A stretch of 6,464 nt of DNA from JBBIVP01 sp037439705 [NCBI: bacterium]. Lineage in GTDB: Bacteria > JBBIVP01. Under the pieces are notes generated by a model that saw only the letters and a program-made list of their open reading frames with translations, searched no databases and had not been told where the DNA came from. The position numbers and the translations under genes are program-made. Shown here piece after piece: positions 1 to 6,464 of the stretch (position 1 is its first letter; each line of letters opens with the position of its first letter). Location of the stretch: assembly GCA_037439705.1 (NCBI GenBank), contig JBBIVP010000123.1:1-6464 (forward strand), given 5' to 3'.

Positions 1-889
1 AACAGGGATATGGGGAGAACATCTCGTAAAAGGGTTTGAAGTCTATTCATCCCTACAAGAGGGGAAGGACAGGCTTAAGGTTTCTGATTTCATAATAATT
101 TCAACAAAATCGTTTGATACAAAAAGGGCTGTGGAGGAAATTTATCCGTACATAAATGAGGATGCAATAGTTTTATCCTTCCAGAACGGTCTTGGAAACA
201 TGGAAGAGATAGAAAAGAAGATAGGAAAAGAAAGGACAGGAGGGGCAAGGGTTATATTCGGTTCAAAAATCCTTTCTCCCGGAGAGATAAAGATAACAGT
301 TTATGGAGGAGAGGTTTTGCTCGGACACCTTCTTGGAAAGGAAGCCCCGCAATGGGCAATAGAAAAAATCAGAAAACTGGCAGAAATCCTGAATTCATCA
401 GGAATTCCTTCAAAATTTGTGGATGACCTTCAACCCTATCTTTGGGAGAAGATGCTTTACAACTGTGCCCTCAATCCCCTTTCTGCTATTTTTAATGTTT
501 CTTACGGCACACTTTACGAAAATGAGGAAACTCGCTCAATAATGAAAGAAGTCGTGAAAGAGATTTTTGAAATTATGGAGAAACTTGGAATAAAAACCAG
601 ATGGACAGACTCCGATGAATATTTCAGGTACTTCGGAGAAAACCTTATTCCTCCCACATCCGCTCATGTGGCTTCCATGGCAGAGGATATTACCAATGGC
701 AAAAAAACGGAAATTGATTTTATGAACGGTTATGTTGTGAAGATGGGCGAAAGGTTAGGACTTAAGACACCCCTTAACAGGACACTTACCCTTATGATAA
801 AGTTTCTTGAAAAAACAGGAGGTGAAAAGTGGATAAAAAATTTTTCGAAAAAAAGGGAGAATGGGAAGAACTTTATAAAAAAACCATAG
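1..889 (+). CDS. panE: 2-dehydropantoate 2-reductase family protein (ketopantoate reductase), 5' end cut by window
   Basis: The family reduces 2-dehydropantoate to (R)-pantoate with NADPH, a cytoplasmic step of pantothenate and CoA synthesis. The frame is open from base 2 to the TAG at 887-889, giving 295 visible residues. A GTG at 131 lies inside the Rossmann domain and is not the start. Visible landmarks are an IISTKS stretch whose Lys (codon 107-109) matches E. coli Lys72, the FQNGLGN signature (about 182-202), and [14 protein letters not shown], whose Lys and Asn match catalytic Lys176 and Asn180. Further on, SAHVASM and KTEIDFMNG place Ser and Glu twelve residues apart, like Ser244 and Glu256. 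By comparison with the roughly 300-residue E. coli enzyme, about 35-40 N-terminal residues, including the GxGxxG nucleotide-binding loop, lie off the window. The last 20 codons overlap the mutase gene and are Lys/Asn-rich. The family has many paralogues, so the fold and reductase class are secure but the substrate is inferred. Confidence 0.88.
   Translation, partial: TGIWGEHLVKGFEVYSSLQEGKDRLKVSDFIIISTKSFDTKRAVEEIYPYINEDAIVLSFQNGLGNMEEIEKKIGKERTGGARVIFGSKILSPGEIKITVYGGEVLLGHLLGKEAPQWAIEKIRKLAEILNSSGIPSKFVDDLQPYLWEKMLYNCALNPLSAIFNVSYGTLYENEETRSIMKEVVKEIFEIMEKLGIKTRWTDSDEYFRYFGENLIPPTSAHVASMAEDITNGKKTEIDFMNGYVVKMGERLGLKTPLNRTLTLMIKFLEKTGGEKWIKNFSKKRENGKNFIKKP
817..825 (+). promoter_or_regulatory. 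Strong Shine-Dalgarno for the mutase gene, inside panE
   Basis: AGGAGGTGA is close to a perfect anti-16S match. Six bases separate the AGGAGG core from the GTG at 829. It lies within the coding sequence of the upstream reductase, 62 bases before that gene's stop ends. It fixes the mutase start at 829 and suggests efficient independent or coupled initiation. Confidence 0.85.
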
Positions 890-2481
890 AGAAATCACCT
901 GAAAGAAAAGAAAAATTTCTTACACCCTCAGGAATTGAACTCAAACCGCTTTATACTCCAGAAGACTTCCAGGATATAAATTACTCAGAGGAAATAGGTT
1001 TCCCGGGAATTTTTCCATTCACAAGAGGTGTTTATCCAACCATGTACAGGGGAAAAATCTGGACGATGAGGCAGTATGCAGGATTTGGCACGGCAGAGGA
1101 GACAAATAAAAGATTTAAATATCTTCTGAAACAGGGTCAGACAGGACTATCTGTTGCTTTTGACCTTCCGACACAGATGGGTTATGACTCAAACCATCCC
1201 ATGGCAAAAGGAGAAGTAGGAAGGGTGGGGGTAGCAATTGATTCATTAAAGGATATGGAGATTCTGTTTGAAGGTATTCCTCTTGATAAAGTGAGCACAT
1301 CCATGACAATAAATGCGACAGCTATGATTCTTCTTGCAATGTATATGGCGGTTGGGGAGAAGCAGGGAGTTCCATATGAAAAACTGAAAGGGACAATTCA
1401 GAACGACATATTGAAGGAATACATAGCAAGGGGGACATACATATTTCCTCCTGAACCATCACTCAAAATAATCACGGACATATTTGAGTATGCAAAGGAC
1501 CATCTTCCCAATTTTAATACAATAAGCATAAGCGGATATCACATAAGGGAGGCTGGAGCAAATGCTGTTCAGGAAGTAGCCTTCACACTTTCAAATGGAA
1601 TAGAATATGTTAAATCAGCGATAAAGGCGGGGCTTCAAATTGATGAATTTGCACCGAGGCTTTCCTTCTTTTTCAGCGTTCACAATAATTTCTTTGAAGA
1701 AATAGCAAAATTTCGTGCAGCAAGAAGATTATGGGCTGAAATAATGAAGGAAAAATTCGGTGCCAAAGACCCTGCTTCATGGACATTGAGATTTCACACT
1801 CAGACAGCGGGTTCAACCCTGACTGCCCAGCAGATTGAAAACAATATAATAAGGGTAACCATTCAGGCTATTGCAAGTGTTCTTGGAGGAACACAGTCCC
1901 TTCACACAAATTCCATGGATGAAGCGCTGGCACTTCCTTCGGAAAATGCGGTTAGAATTGCTTTAAAAACCCAGCAGATTATTGCCTTTGAAAGCGGTGT
2001 AGCGGATACCATAGACCCTCTCGGAGGTTCATACTTCGTGGAAAAATTGACAAAGGAAATATATTCAAGGGCTAAAGCCCAAATAGATAAGATTCAGGAA
2101 ATGGGCGGAATGATAAAAGCGATTGAAAATGGATATGTTCAGGAGGAAATAGAAAAATCAAGTTATGAATATCAACTGGCAATAGAAACAAAAAGGCAGA
2201 TAGTAGTTGGAGTTAACGAATTTCGTTCGGAAGAGCCCACCAGAATTGAAAACATATTAAAAATAGACCCCAAAGTAGAAAAAAGGCAGATAGAAAAACT
2301 TAAGGCTTTAAAAAAAGAAAGGAACGAGGATTCGGTAAAAAGTGCGCTCAAAGAACTTGAAATTGCAGTTGCTGAAAATAAAAACCTGTTTCCCTTTGTT
2401 CTCAAGGCTGTTAAAACCTATTGTACCCTTGGAGAGATTGTGGAGGTGATGGAAAAGAAATACGGAAGGTATAAAAGGTAG
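829..2481 (+). CDS. Methylmalonyl-CoA mutase, catalytic large subunit (no B12-binding domain)
   Basis: The family interconverts (R)-methylmalonyl-CoA and succinyl-CoA by a B12 radical rearrangement in the cytoplasm. The protein has 550 residues, the usual size of a stand-alone large subunit. It ends soon after the TIM barrel at KYGRYKR and has no DxHxxG cobalamin-binding domain, so it needs a separate small subunit, not seen here. Matches to Propionibacterium shermanii MutB are extensive: [16 protein letters not shown] (71-86) carries Tyr83 (=Tyr89), [16 protein letters not shown] carries Gln191 and Arg201 (=Gln197, Arg207, the carboxylate-binding Arg), SISGYH carries Tyr237/His238 (=Tyr243/His244), APRLSFF carries Arg277 (=Arg283), and RFHTQT carries His323/Gln325 (=His328/Gln330). 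Tyr83 with Arg201 favours methylmalonyl/succinyl-CoA over isobutyryl- or 2-hydroxyisobutyryl-CoA mutase, where these differ. One CoA contact, Arg82, is Lys here (Lys76). The GTG start is set by a strong Shine-Dalgarno and by the family-like N-terminal PERKEKF region. The gene overlaps the reductase by 61 bp. Confidence 0.93.
   Translation: MDKKFFEKKGEWEELYKKTIEKSPERKEKFLTPSGIELKPLYTPEDFQDINYSEEIGFPGIFPFTRGVYPTMYRGKIWTMRQYAGFGTAEETNKRFKYLLKQGQTGLSVAFDLPTQMGYDSNHPMAKGEVGRVGVAIDSLKDMEILFEGIPLDKVSTSMTINATAMILLAMYMAVGEKQGVPYEKLKGTIQNDILKEYIARGTYIFPPEPSLKIITDIFEYAKDHLPNFNTISISGYHIREAGANAVQEVAFTLSNGIEYVKSAIKAGLQIDEFAPRLSFFFSVHNNFFEEIAKFRAARRLWAEIMKEKFGAKDPASWTLRFHTQTAGSTLTAQQIENNIIRVTIQAIASVLGGTQSLHTNSMDEALALPSENAVRIALKTQQIIAFESGVADTIDPLGGSYFVEKLTKEIYSRAKAQIDKIQEMGGMIKAIENGYVQEEIEKSSYEYQLAIETKRQIVVGVNEFRSEEPTRIENILKIDPKVEKRQIEKLKALKKERNEDSVKSALKELEIAVAENKNLFPFVLKAVKTYCTLGEIVEVMEKKYGRYKR
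2464..2469 (+). promoter_or_regulatory. Candidate ribosome binding site for the PBP gene
   Basis: GGAAGG lies 11 bases before the GTG at 2481, inside the last codons of the mutase gene. A second AAGG (2475-2478) is only two bases from the start and is probably too close to act. The site is moderate. The one-base TAGTG overlap suggests that ribosomes ending the mutase restart here. Confidence 0.4.
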
Positions 2482-4331
2482 TGAATATAAAGGGGACATT
2501 TAAAATTTTCATTTTTTCATTTTTGCTCGGAATTTTTGCGGGTGGTTTTACAACACTCTATTACATACTTTTTTTCAGCCTTCCTCAGGTAGAGGAAATT
2601 GAAAATTATCGTCCACCAGAACCAATAAGAATTTATTCTTCAGATGGGGTTTTAATTGATCTCATTGGAGAAGAAGTGAGAGAGTATATTAAACTTTCAA
2701 ATATGGCTGATTGTGTAACAAAGGCCATTGTTGCTGCAGAGGATGCAAGTTTTTTCTCACATACAGGAATTTCTCCAAAAGGAATGATAAGGGCATTTTT
2801 TAAAAATTTAATCTCTATGAAATGGGTCCAGGGAGGAAGCACAATTACGCAACAGCTTGCTAAAAACCTTTTTCTTACATCAAAAAAGACATTGAGTAGA
2901 AAAATAAAAGAGATTCTTTTTGCAATAAAAATTGAGAAGAAACTTTCAAAATCGGAGATTTTAGAACTATACCTCAACCAGATATATTTTGGAAACGGGG
3001 TTTACGGAATAAAAAGCGCTGCAGAACTCTATTTCGGAAAACATCCTTCCCAGTTAACCCTTACCGAGTGTGCCCTTCTCGCTTCCCTTCCCCGTTCTCC
3101 TTCACTCTACAATCCATTCAAGGAAAAAGAAAGGGTAATTGCAAGGATGAAATATGTCCTTCAAAGGATGTTTGAGACTGGATTCATAACCAGGGATGAA
3201 CTTGAGGAAGCTAAAAATTCAGACATCTTTTTAAATCTCAACAAAGGTATAAAGAGATTAACACCTTATTTTACTGACTACCTTCTCTCAATTCTTGAGG
3301 AAAAAATTGGAAAGGAGATTTTTTACTCTGAGGTAAGGGAGATAAGAACGACCCTGAACTATTCTTTTCAGAAAATAGCAGAGGAAGCGCTAAAAAATGG
3401 AATTGATGAATTGAAAAAAAGGCACAGAAAGCTTTATTCAAAATACAATGAGGAACCTCAGGGATGCGTGCTCATTATTTCTGCAAAAACAGAAGAGATA
3501 TTGGCGATGGTGGGCGGAACTGATTATTCAACTTCACAGTTTAACAGGTGCGTTCAAGCCAGAAGGACAATCGGTTCGCTTGTAAAACCATTTATCTACG
3601 CATCCGCAATAAAAATGGGATTTAAACCGGAAGATACAATCTGGGATATGCCCGTAGTTTATGAGTGGAGAGGAAAGAAATGGGCTCCACAAAATTATGA
3701 TAAAAATTACAGGGGATTGGTCACATTGAAAGAGGCACTTGAACTATCGCTCAACCTTCCAACAATAAGACTCCTTTCAAAAATAGGGGTCCAGAAAACA
3801 GTTTTGGAACTTTCAAGATTTGGTTTTAAAATTGATAAAACGCCAGACCTTACCATCGCTCTCGGAACAATTTCCGATTCCCCGCTTGAAATCACCTCCT
3901 ATTTTGCAGCATTTTTCAACAGGGGTGTATTACCACAGCCAACAGGTGAAAAAGAGGTAATAATGAAAGATGGAAACAGGATATTGCCTGTTTATAGCGC
4001 TAAAAAAGTTCTTTCTGAAAAAGAAGCATCTACAATGATGGAAATGTTGTTAGACGTTATAAAGAATGGAACAGGAAAATTTGCTGTGGAATATACGGGT
4101 AGAATAGGAGGGAAAACAGGAACAACGGAAGACTACAGGGATGCCTGGTTTATAGGATGTTCTTCAGAAATATGTATCGGTGTGTGGGTTGGTTTTGATT
4201 CCTATTCTCCACTTGGAGAGGGAGAAACGGGCGCTAATGCTTGCGGTCCTATATTTCTTCATATTGTCAAAAATCTCCCTCCCCACCTTTTTCCCCTTCA
4301 AAAGGGTTCTAATGAAGAAAATTCTTACTGA
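2481..4331 (+). CDS. Bifunctional class A penicillin-binding protein (GT51 transglycosylase + transpeptidase)
   Basis: This enzyme polymerises lipid II into glycan strands and cross-links their stem peptides on the outer face of the cytoplasmic membrane. Of 616 residues, about 6-33 form one hydrophobic anchor after a short basic start. The GT51 domain (about 60-215) shows all five motifs: EDASFFSHTG with catalytic Glu87, GGSTITQQLAKN (118-129), RKIKE with Glu144, the LELYLNQIYFGNG block, and RSPSLYNP. The transpeptidase domain (about 325-600) has SxxK as SLVK (Ser366 nucleophile, Lys369), SxN as SLN (423-425) and KTG (545-547), so both activities look intact. The local context QARRTIGSLVKP resembles PBP1B (IGSLAKP) more than PBP1A (PGSxFKP). 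At 616 residues it is far shorter than E. coli PBP1A/1B (about 850/844) and has no room for a UB2H or large inserted OB domain. The GTG start is supported by the membrane anchor that follows. The stop overlaps the convergent gene by 7 bp. Confidence 0.93.
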   Translation: MNIKGTFKIFIFSFLLGIFAGGFTTLYYILFFSLPQVEEIENYRPPEPIRIYSSDGVLIDLIGEEVREYIKLSNMADCVTKAIVAAEDASFFSHTGISPKGMIRAFFKNLISMKWVQGGSTITQQLAKNLFLTSKKTLSRKIKEILFAIKIEKKLSKSEILELYLNQIYFGNGVYGIKSAAELYFGKHPSQLTLTECALLASLPRSPSLYNPFKEKERVIARMKYVLQRMFETGFITRDELEEAKNSDIFLNLNKGIKRLTPYFTDYLLSILEEKIGKEIFYSEVREIRTTLNYSFQKIAEEALKNGIDELKKRHRKLYSKYNEEPQGCVLIISAKTEEILAMVGGTDYSTSQFNRCVQARRTIGSLVKPFIYASAIKMGFKPEDTIWDMPVVYEWRGKKWAPQNYDKNYRGLVTLKEALELSLNLPTIRLLSKIGVQKTVLELSRFGFKIDKTPDLTIALGTISDSPLEITSYFAAFFNRGVLPQPTGEKEVIMKDGNRILPVYSAKKVLSEKEASTMMEMLLDVIKNGTGKFAVEYTGRIGGKTGTTEDYRDAWFIGCSSEICIGVWVGFDSYSPLGEGETGANACGPIFLHIVKNLPPHLFPLQKGSNEENSY

Positions 4332-6464
4332 AAATCAACGAAGAGTGAGTATGGATATGCAGGAGAGTATCCACTTACTGAACAAACCTCAATGTAGAAG
4401 ACAGCAGGAATGGTGATGCTGATAGGATAAACAATTTGTTCGTCAGAATTTGATGGATTTTCAGAACAGCTTAAGAATTCCATCCATTGATCGAAGAGAC
4501 AGAGATCATAATTCCTGCTCTCAGGAATATCGGTGAGATAAATAATCATCTCGGTTGCAGAGGAAGGATATACTCTAACTGAATAATAATCTTGTTGTAA
4601 CCCTATAACACGGTTCCATATGTACCCAGCAATAGCACCGTAATTGAATCCAGAATCAATTAGCTTTATAGCGTACATTTCGCCGTCATTATGCTCCCAT
4701 GGATCCACATTTCTTGTTCTCATGTATGCCCTGTTTCCAAATTCTGGCCATGGGAGAAGTGAAGGACGAGGAAGGTCAAATGGAGTTGTAAGGGAATAAA
4801 CCTTTCCTGTCCCATCCGAAATTACTATATCTATTTTCCAGTCTCCGTTAAAGTCGCCAATAAGTGGAGAAGATTTTATAGAATTTCCCAAAAGGTATTT
4901 CCATAATAGTCCACCATTTTCACCGTTTAAAACATAAAGCATGCCATCGGAAGAACCAACAATCGTCTCAAGATTTCCATCTCCATCAATATCCCCTATC
5001 ACAGGTGAGGAATCAACTTCTCCATTTGTTGTGAAGGACCAGAGGGGTGAACCATCATTTCCATTTATAGCATAAATTGCCTTACTTCTTGAGCCTATTA
5101 CCACATCAAGGTCTCCATCTTTATCTACATCAGAAATGGCAGGAGATGAAAAAACAGATGCGCCAGTATCAAAACTCCACAGCAGATCTCCTGTCCCTCC
5201 TATGGCGTATACCTTTCCATCAAAAGAACCTACCACTGTATCCAGATCTCCGTCACCGTCAATATCACCTATAGAAGGTGAAGAACGAACTCCAGCACCT
5301 GTTGTATATGACCAAAGAATATAACCAGTTCCTGTAAGAGAAACAGCAAATATGTTCGTGTTGTTGTCAAATCCTCCAACTACAACATCGCTTGCTCCGT
5401 TCTGATTCAAATCCCCGTATGCGGGTGAAGAATCCATAACATACCAGCCGTTTGTGGAATAGGTTCTCAATAATGAACCATTATCTCCTTTGACCACATA
5501 TATCCCTCCCGCATAAGAAACAATCAGAACATCAGGAATTCCATCAGCATCTATGTCCCTTATAATTGGTGTTGATGTAACGCTATAGAAGGTTGGAGGG
5601 GAACCAGGAATCGAATAAATCCAGAGAATGCTTCCATCTCCTGCATTTAAAGCATAAACCTTTGCATAGTAGCTTCCAAAGACTATCTCAAGCTTTCCAT
5701 CATTATCCACATCTCCTATGGAAGGGGTAGTAAAGTTGAGGTCATCCGGAGAGGGAACAAATTGCCAGAGTATCGTTCCGTCCACTCCGTTCAGACAATA
5801 TACCCTTGCAGGGTTTTTGGTTGTTATTATAATTTCATGAACCCCATCCCCGTTCACATCAACAGGAACAGGTGACGATTCAACGGGAATACCAAAGTCA
5901 ATTTCCCATAACAGGTCAACAAGGGCAGAGGCAATTTTCCATTGATATGATGCAGGGGTAGGATCTTCGTTCATAGACTGGTCATAAGCTTTTACCTCAA
6001 AAAGGTGTTCTCCAAGAGCCAGGTCAGTATACACTTGCGGGGAAGAACAGGGAACGAATTCAGAACCGTCAAGTCTGCATTCATATGTGCAGGGTTCTTC
6101 ATCGCAGGTGAATTCAAAAGTTGCTGTTGTAGAAGTGGTGAGGGATGGAGGATAGGAAGTAAGGATGGTTTCAGGTGGGGTGGTATCACAGGTTTCATCT
6201 ATGAATGAATCACAGTCATTGTCAAGATTGTCTCCGCAGATATCATAAGACGGCAATACCTCCCCTTCACATTCACCCCATTCACCATTGTAACAGGTCT
6301 GGGTTCCCGCACGACATTCTCCAACCCCTTCTGTTCCCGGGGGACCGGAATAGCACGACTGGATTTCTCCGTGGATGCAGGAACATCCTTCATCAACATT
6401 CGTATCACAATTGTTATCATATCCGTCGCATATTTCCTGAGCACCTGGATTAAAGAAGAAATTA
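4325..6464 (-). CDS. Multi-domain exported protein: MopE-type motifs, Ig-like domain, eight-repeat beta-propeller, PPC-like domain; 5' end cut by window
   Basis: A secreted or surface-anchored protein of unknown function. The frame is open from the right edge (base 6463) to TAA at 4325-4327, giving 712 visible residues. A TTG at 6254-6256 can be read as a start, but homology-bearing sequence continues 69 codons further upstream, so it is internal. In visible numbering: residues 10-92 hold two Cys/Asp motifs of the putative metal-binding (MopE) type, joined by a Gly/Cys linker; about 94-177 form an Ig-like domain opening with DTTPPET and holding four Cys; about 184-559 form eight propeller repeats, most starting SSP or STP and carrying DxDxDG-like Ca loops; then WPEFGNRAYMRTR; and about 587-712 form a PPC-like domain (WEHND, DYYSVRV, NYDLCLFD, FYIEV, YSLFV). 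No catalytic domain is visible. Signal peptide, start and promoter are off the window. No PEP-CTERM or LPxTG sorting signal is seen at the C terminus. A structural or adhesive role is inferred from domain types only. Confidence 0.85.
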   Translation of the reverse strand, partial: NFFFNPGAQEICDGYDNNCDTNVDEGCSCIHGEIQSCYSGPPGTEGVGECRAGTQTCYNGEWGECEGEVLPSYDICGDNLDNDCDSFIDETCDTTPPETILTSYPPSLTTSTTATFEFTCDEEPCTYECRLDGSEFVPCSSPQVYTDLALGEHLFEVKAYDQSMNEDPTPASYQWKIASALVDLLWEIDFGIPVESSPVPVDVNGDGVHEIIITTKNPARVYCLNGVDGTILWQFVPSPDDLNFTTPSIGDVDNDGKLEIVFGSYYAKVYALNAGDGSILWIYSIPGSPPTFYSVTSTPIIRDIDADGIPDVLIVSYAGGIYVVKGDNGSLLRTYSTNGWYVMDSSPAYGDLNQNGASDVVVGGFDNNTNIFAVSLTGTGYILWSYTTGAGVRSSPSIGDIDGDGDLDTVVGSFDGKVYAIGGTGDLLWSFDTGASVFSSPAISDVDKDGDLDVVIGSRSKAIYAINGNDGSPLWSFTTNGEVDSSPVIGDIDGDGNLETIVGSSDGMLYVLNGENGGLLWKYLLGNSIKSSPLIGDFNGDWKIDIVISDGTGKVYSLTTPFDLPRPSLLPWPEFGNRAYMRTRNVDPWEHNDGEMYAIKLIDSGFNYGAIAGYIWNRVIGLQQDYYSVRVYPSSATEMIIYLTDIPESRNYDLCLFDQWMEFLSCSENPSNSDEQIVYPISITIPAVFYIEVCSVSGYSPAYPYSLFVDFQ
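4328..4705 (-). other. PPC-like C-terminal beta-sandwich domain
   Basis: The last roughly 126 residues fit the bacterial pre-peptidase C-terminal (PPC) pattern. DPWEHND resembles the usual D-x-(Y/F)-E-P-N-(D/N) opening. It is followed by QDYYSVRVYPSS, IIYLTDIPESRNYDLCLFD, the polar CSENPSNSDEQIVY stretch, a VFYIEVCSVSGY strand and a closing YPYSLFVDF strand. Such domains are extracellular and often end secreted enzymes and adhesins. Here it is the natural end of the protein. Three Cys (in YDLCLFD, FLSCSEN and IEVCSV) could allow a disulfide. The assignment rests on pattern only. Confidence 0.65.
4787..5914 (-). repeat. Eight FG-GAP/PQQ-like beta-propeller repeats
   Basis: Eight tandem units of about 45-51 codons lie in the surface protein. 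A typical unit reads SSP-x-I-G-D-[IV]-D-x-D-G-x-[LI]-[DE]-x-V-V-G-S, then K-V-Y-A-[IL]-N, then G-x-x-L-W-x-[FY]. The Asp loops in order are DVNGDGVHE, DVDNDGKLE, DIDADGIPD, DLNQNGASD, DIDGDGDLD, DVDKDGDLD, DIDGDGNLE and DFNGDWKID. The first six residues, LLWEID, precede repeat 1 and supply the L-W strand that repeat 8 lacks, as in propeller closure. The later units are similar in DNA too: TCTCCATC-like segments recur 135-138 bases apart (near 4974, 5112 and 5247). Repeats of this kind in exported proteins usually bind Ca2+ and fold as seven- or eight-bladed propellers. Confidence 0.85.
5933..6184 (-). other. Bacterial Ig-like domain of the TTPPET type
   Basis: About 84 residues start at DTTPPETILTSYPPS and end at DPTPASYQWKI. 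The internal pattern (ATFEFTCDEEPCTYECRLDG, then FVPCSSPQVYTDLALGEH, then LFEVKAYDQSMNEDPTP) matches a widespread extracellular Ig-like module with the form ATFxFxxxExxxxxECxLDGxxFxPCxSPxxY. The four Cys could form two disulfides, consistent with an oxidising location outside the cytoplasm. Confidence 0.75.
6188..6436 (-). repeat. Two MopE-type Cys/Asp metal-binding motifs with Gly/Cys linker
   Basis: Two copies of a motif of the form [ED]-I-C-x-x-x-x-D-N-[ND]-C-D-x-x-[VI]-D-E-x-C lie at 6377-6436 (EICDGYDNNCDTNVDEGC, then SC) and 6188-6244 (DICGDNLDNDCDSFIDETC). Between them is a linker with GPPGTEGVGECRAGTQTC and GEWGECEGEV. This unit recurs in large surface proteins of myxobacteria, deltaproteobacteria and others, where it is annotated as a putative metal-binding motif named after Methylococcus MopE. 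Acidic residues and paired Cys suggest Ca2+ binding and disulfides, but metal identity is unproven. More copies may lie beyond the right edge. Confidence 0.75.

Noticed and set aside
131-133. GTG as the start of the ketopantoate reductase
   Set aside because: The upstream in-frame sequence to base 2 encodes the Rossmann-domain part with the conserved Lys of IISTKS, so the true start is left of the window.
1115-1309. Short antisense and overlapping ORFs (for example 1115-1309, 2172-2405, 2633-2977, 5077-5274, 6205-6453)
   Set aside because: They lie wholly within strongly supported genes, show no family motifs, and have low-complexity sequences typical of shadow frames.
829-2481. Isobutyryl-CoA or 2-hydroxyisobutyryl-CoA mutase instead of methylmalonyl-CoA mutase
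   Set aside because: Those enzymes replace the active-site Tyr89 and Arg207 equivalents. Both are kept here as Tyr83 and Arg201.
4294-4306. Small inverted repeat CCCTT-CAA-AAGGG near the end of the PBP gene as a terminator
   Set aside because: The stem has five pairs, there is no T-run after it on either strand, and it lies inside PBP coding sequence.
4344-4378. Imperfect hairpin (AGTGAGTATGGATA pairing with TATCCACTTACT) just past the PBP stop
   Set aside because: Pairing is interrupted and there is no T-run. The symmetry follows from the repeated Tyr/Ser/Pro codons of the convergent gene.
4180-4416. A 78-codon + strand ORF crossing the convergent junction
   Set aside because: It overlaps the PBP KTG-domain end and the surface-protein C terminus in other frames, and has no recognisable motif.
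4787-5914. Periodic DNA repeats considered as a CRISPR array or non-coding satellite
   Set aside because: The period of about 135-153 bases is a whole number of codons, and the units translate into FG-GAP/PQQ-like blades within one open frame.
6254-6256. TTG as the start of the - strand surface protein
   Set aside because: The same frame stays open to the right edge and encodes the first Cys/Asp motif and the conserved linker, so this codon is an internal Leu.

Overview
This window is almost entirely protein-coding and holds four genes: three on the + strand in a tightly packed run, and one on the - strand converging on them. Both edge genes are cut by the window. The AT-rich, Lys/Glu/Ile-rich coding style, a bifunctional class A penicillin-binding protein, a vitamin B12-dependent mutase and a MopE-type Cys/Asp-rich surface protein all point to a bacterium. 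The surface-protein architecture is common in deltaproteobacteria/myxobacteria-like groups and many uncultivated phyla, but myxobacteria are usually GC-rich, so I cannot place the organism more precisely.

Left part, + strand: (i) a ketopantoate reductase family protein (panE/apbA-like), open at the left edge and lacking its N-terminal NADPH-binding glycine motif; (ii) the stand-alone catalytic (large) subunit of a methylmalonyl-CoA mutase family enzyme, starting at a GTG inside the reductase gene behind a strong Shine-Dalgarno and overlapping it by 61 bp; (iii) a compact bifunctional peptidoglycan synthase whose GTG start shares a base with the mutase stop codon (TAGTG). The overlaps make a single transcript likely. 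Its promoter would lie left of the window.

Right part, - strand: a large exported multi-domain protein. It is open from the right edge to a TAA that overlaps the 3' end of the peptidoglycan synthase gene by 7 bp. From N to C it has two Cys/Asp MopE-type metal-binding motifs, a bacterial Ig-like domain, eight FG-GAP/PQQ-like beta-propeller repeats with Ca-binding-like Asp loops, and a pre-peptidase C-terminal (PPC)-like domain. Its start codon and signal peptide are outside the window.

The first two genes both touch CoA chemistry: ketopantoate is a CoA precursor and the mutase acts on CoA thioesters. The third gene makes cell wall and has no obvious biochemical link. No RNA gene, CRISPR array, mobile element or defence system is visible, and no gap exceeds 300 bases. 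I found no convincing undescribed system. The items most worth a second look are the long panE/mutase overlap, the missing B12-binding subunit and the multi-domain surface protein.
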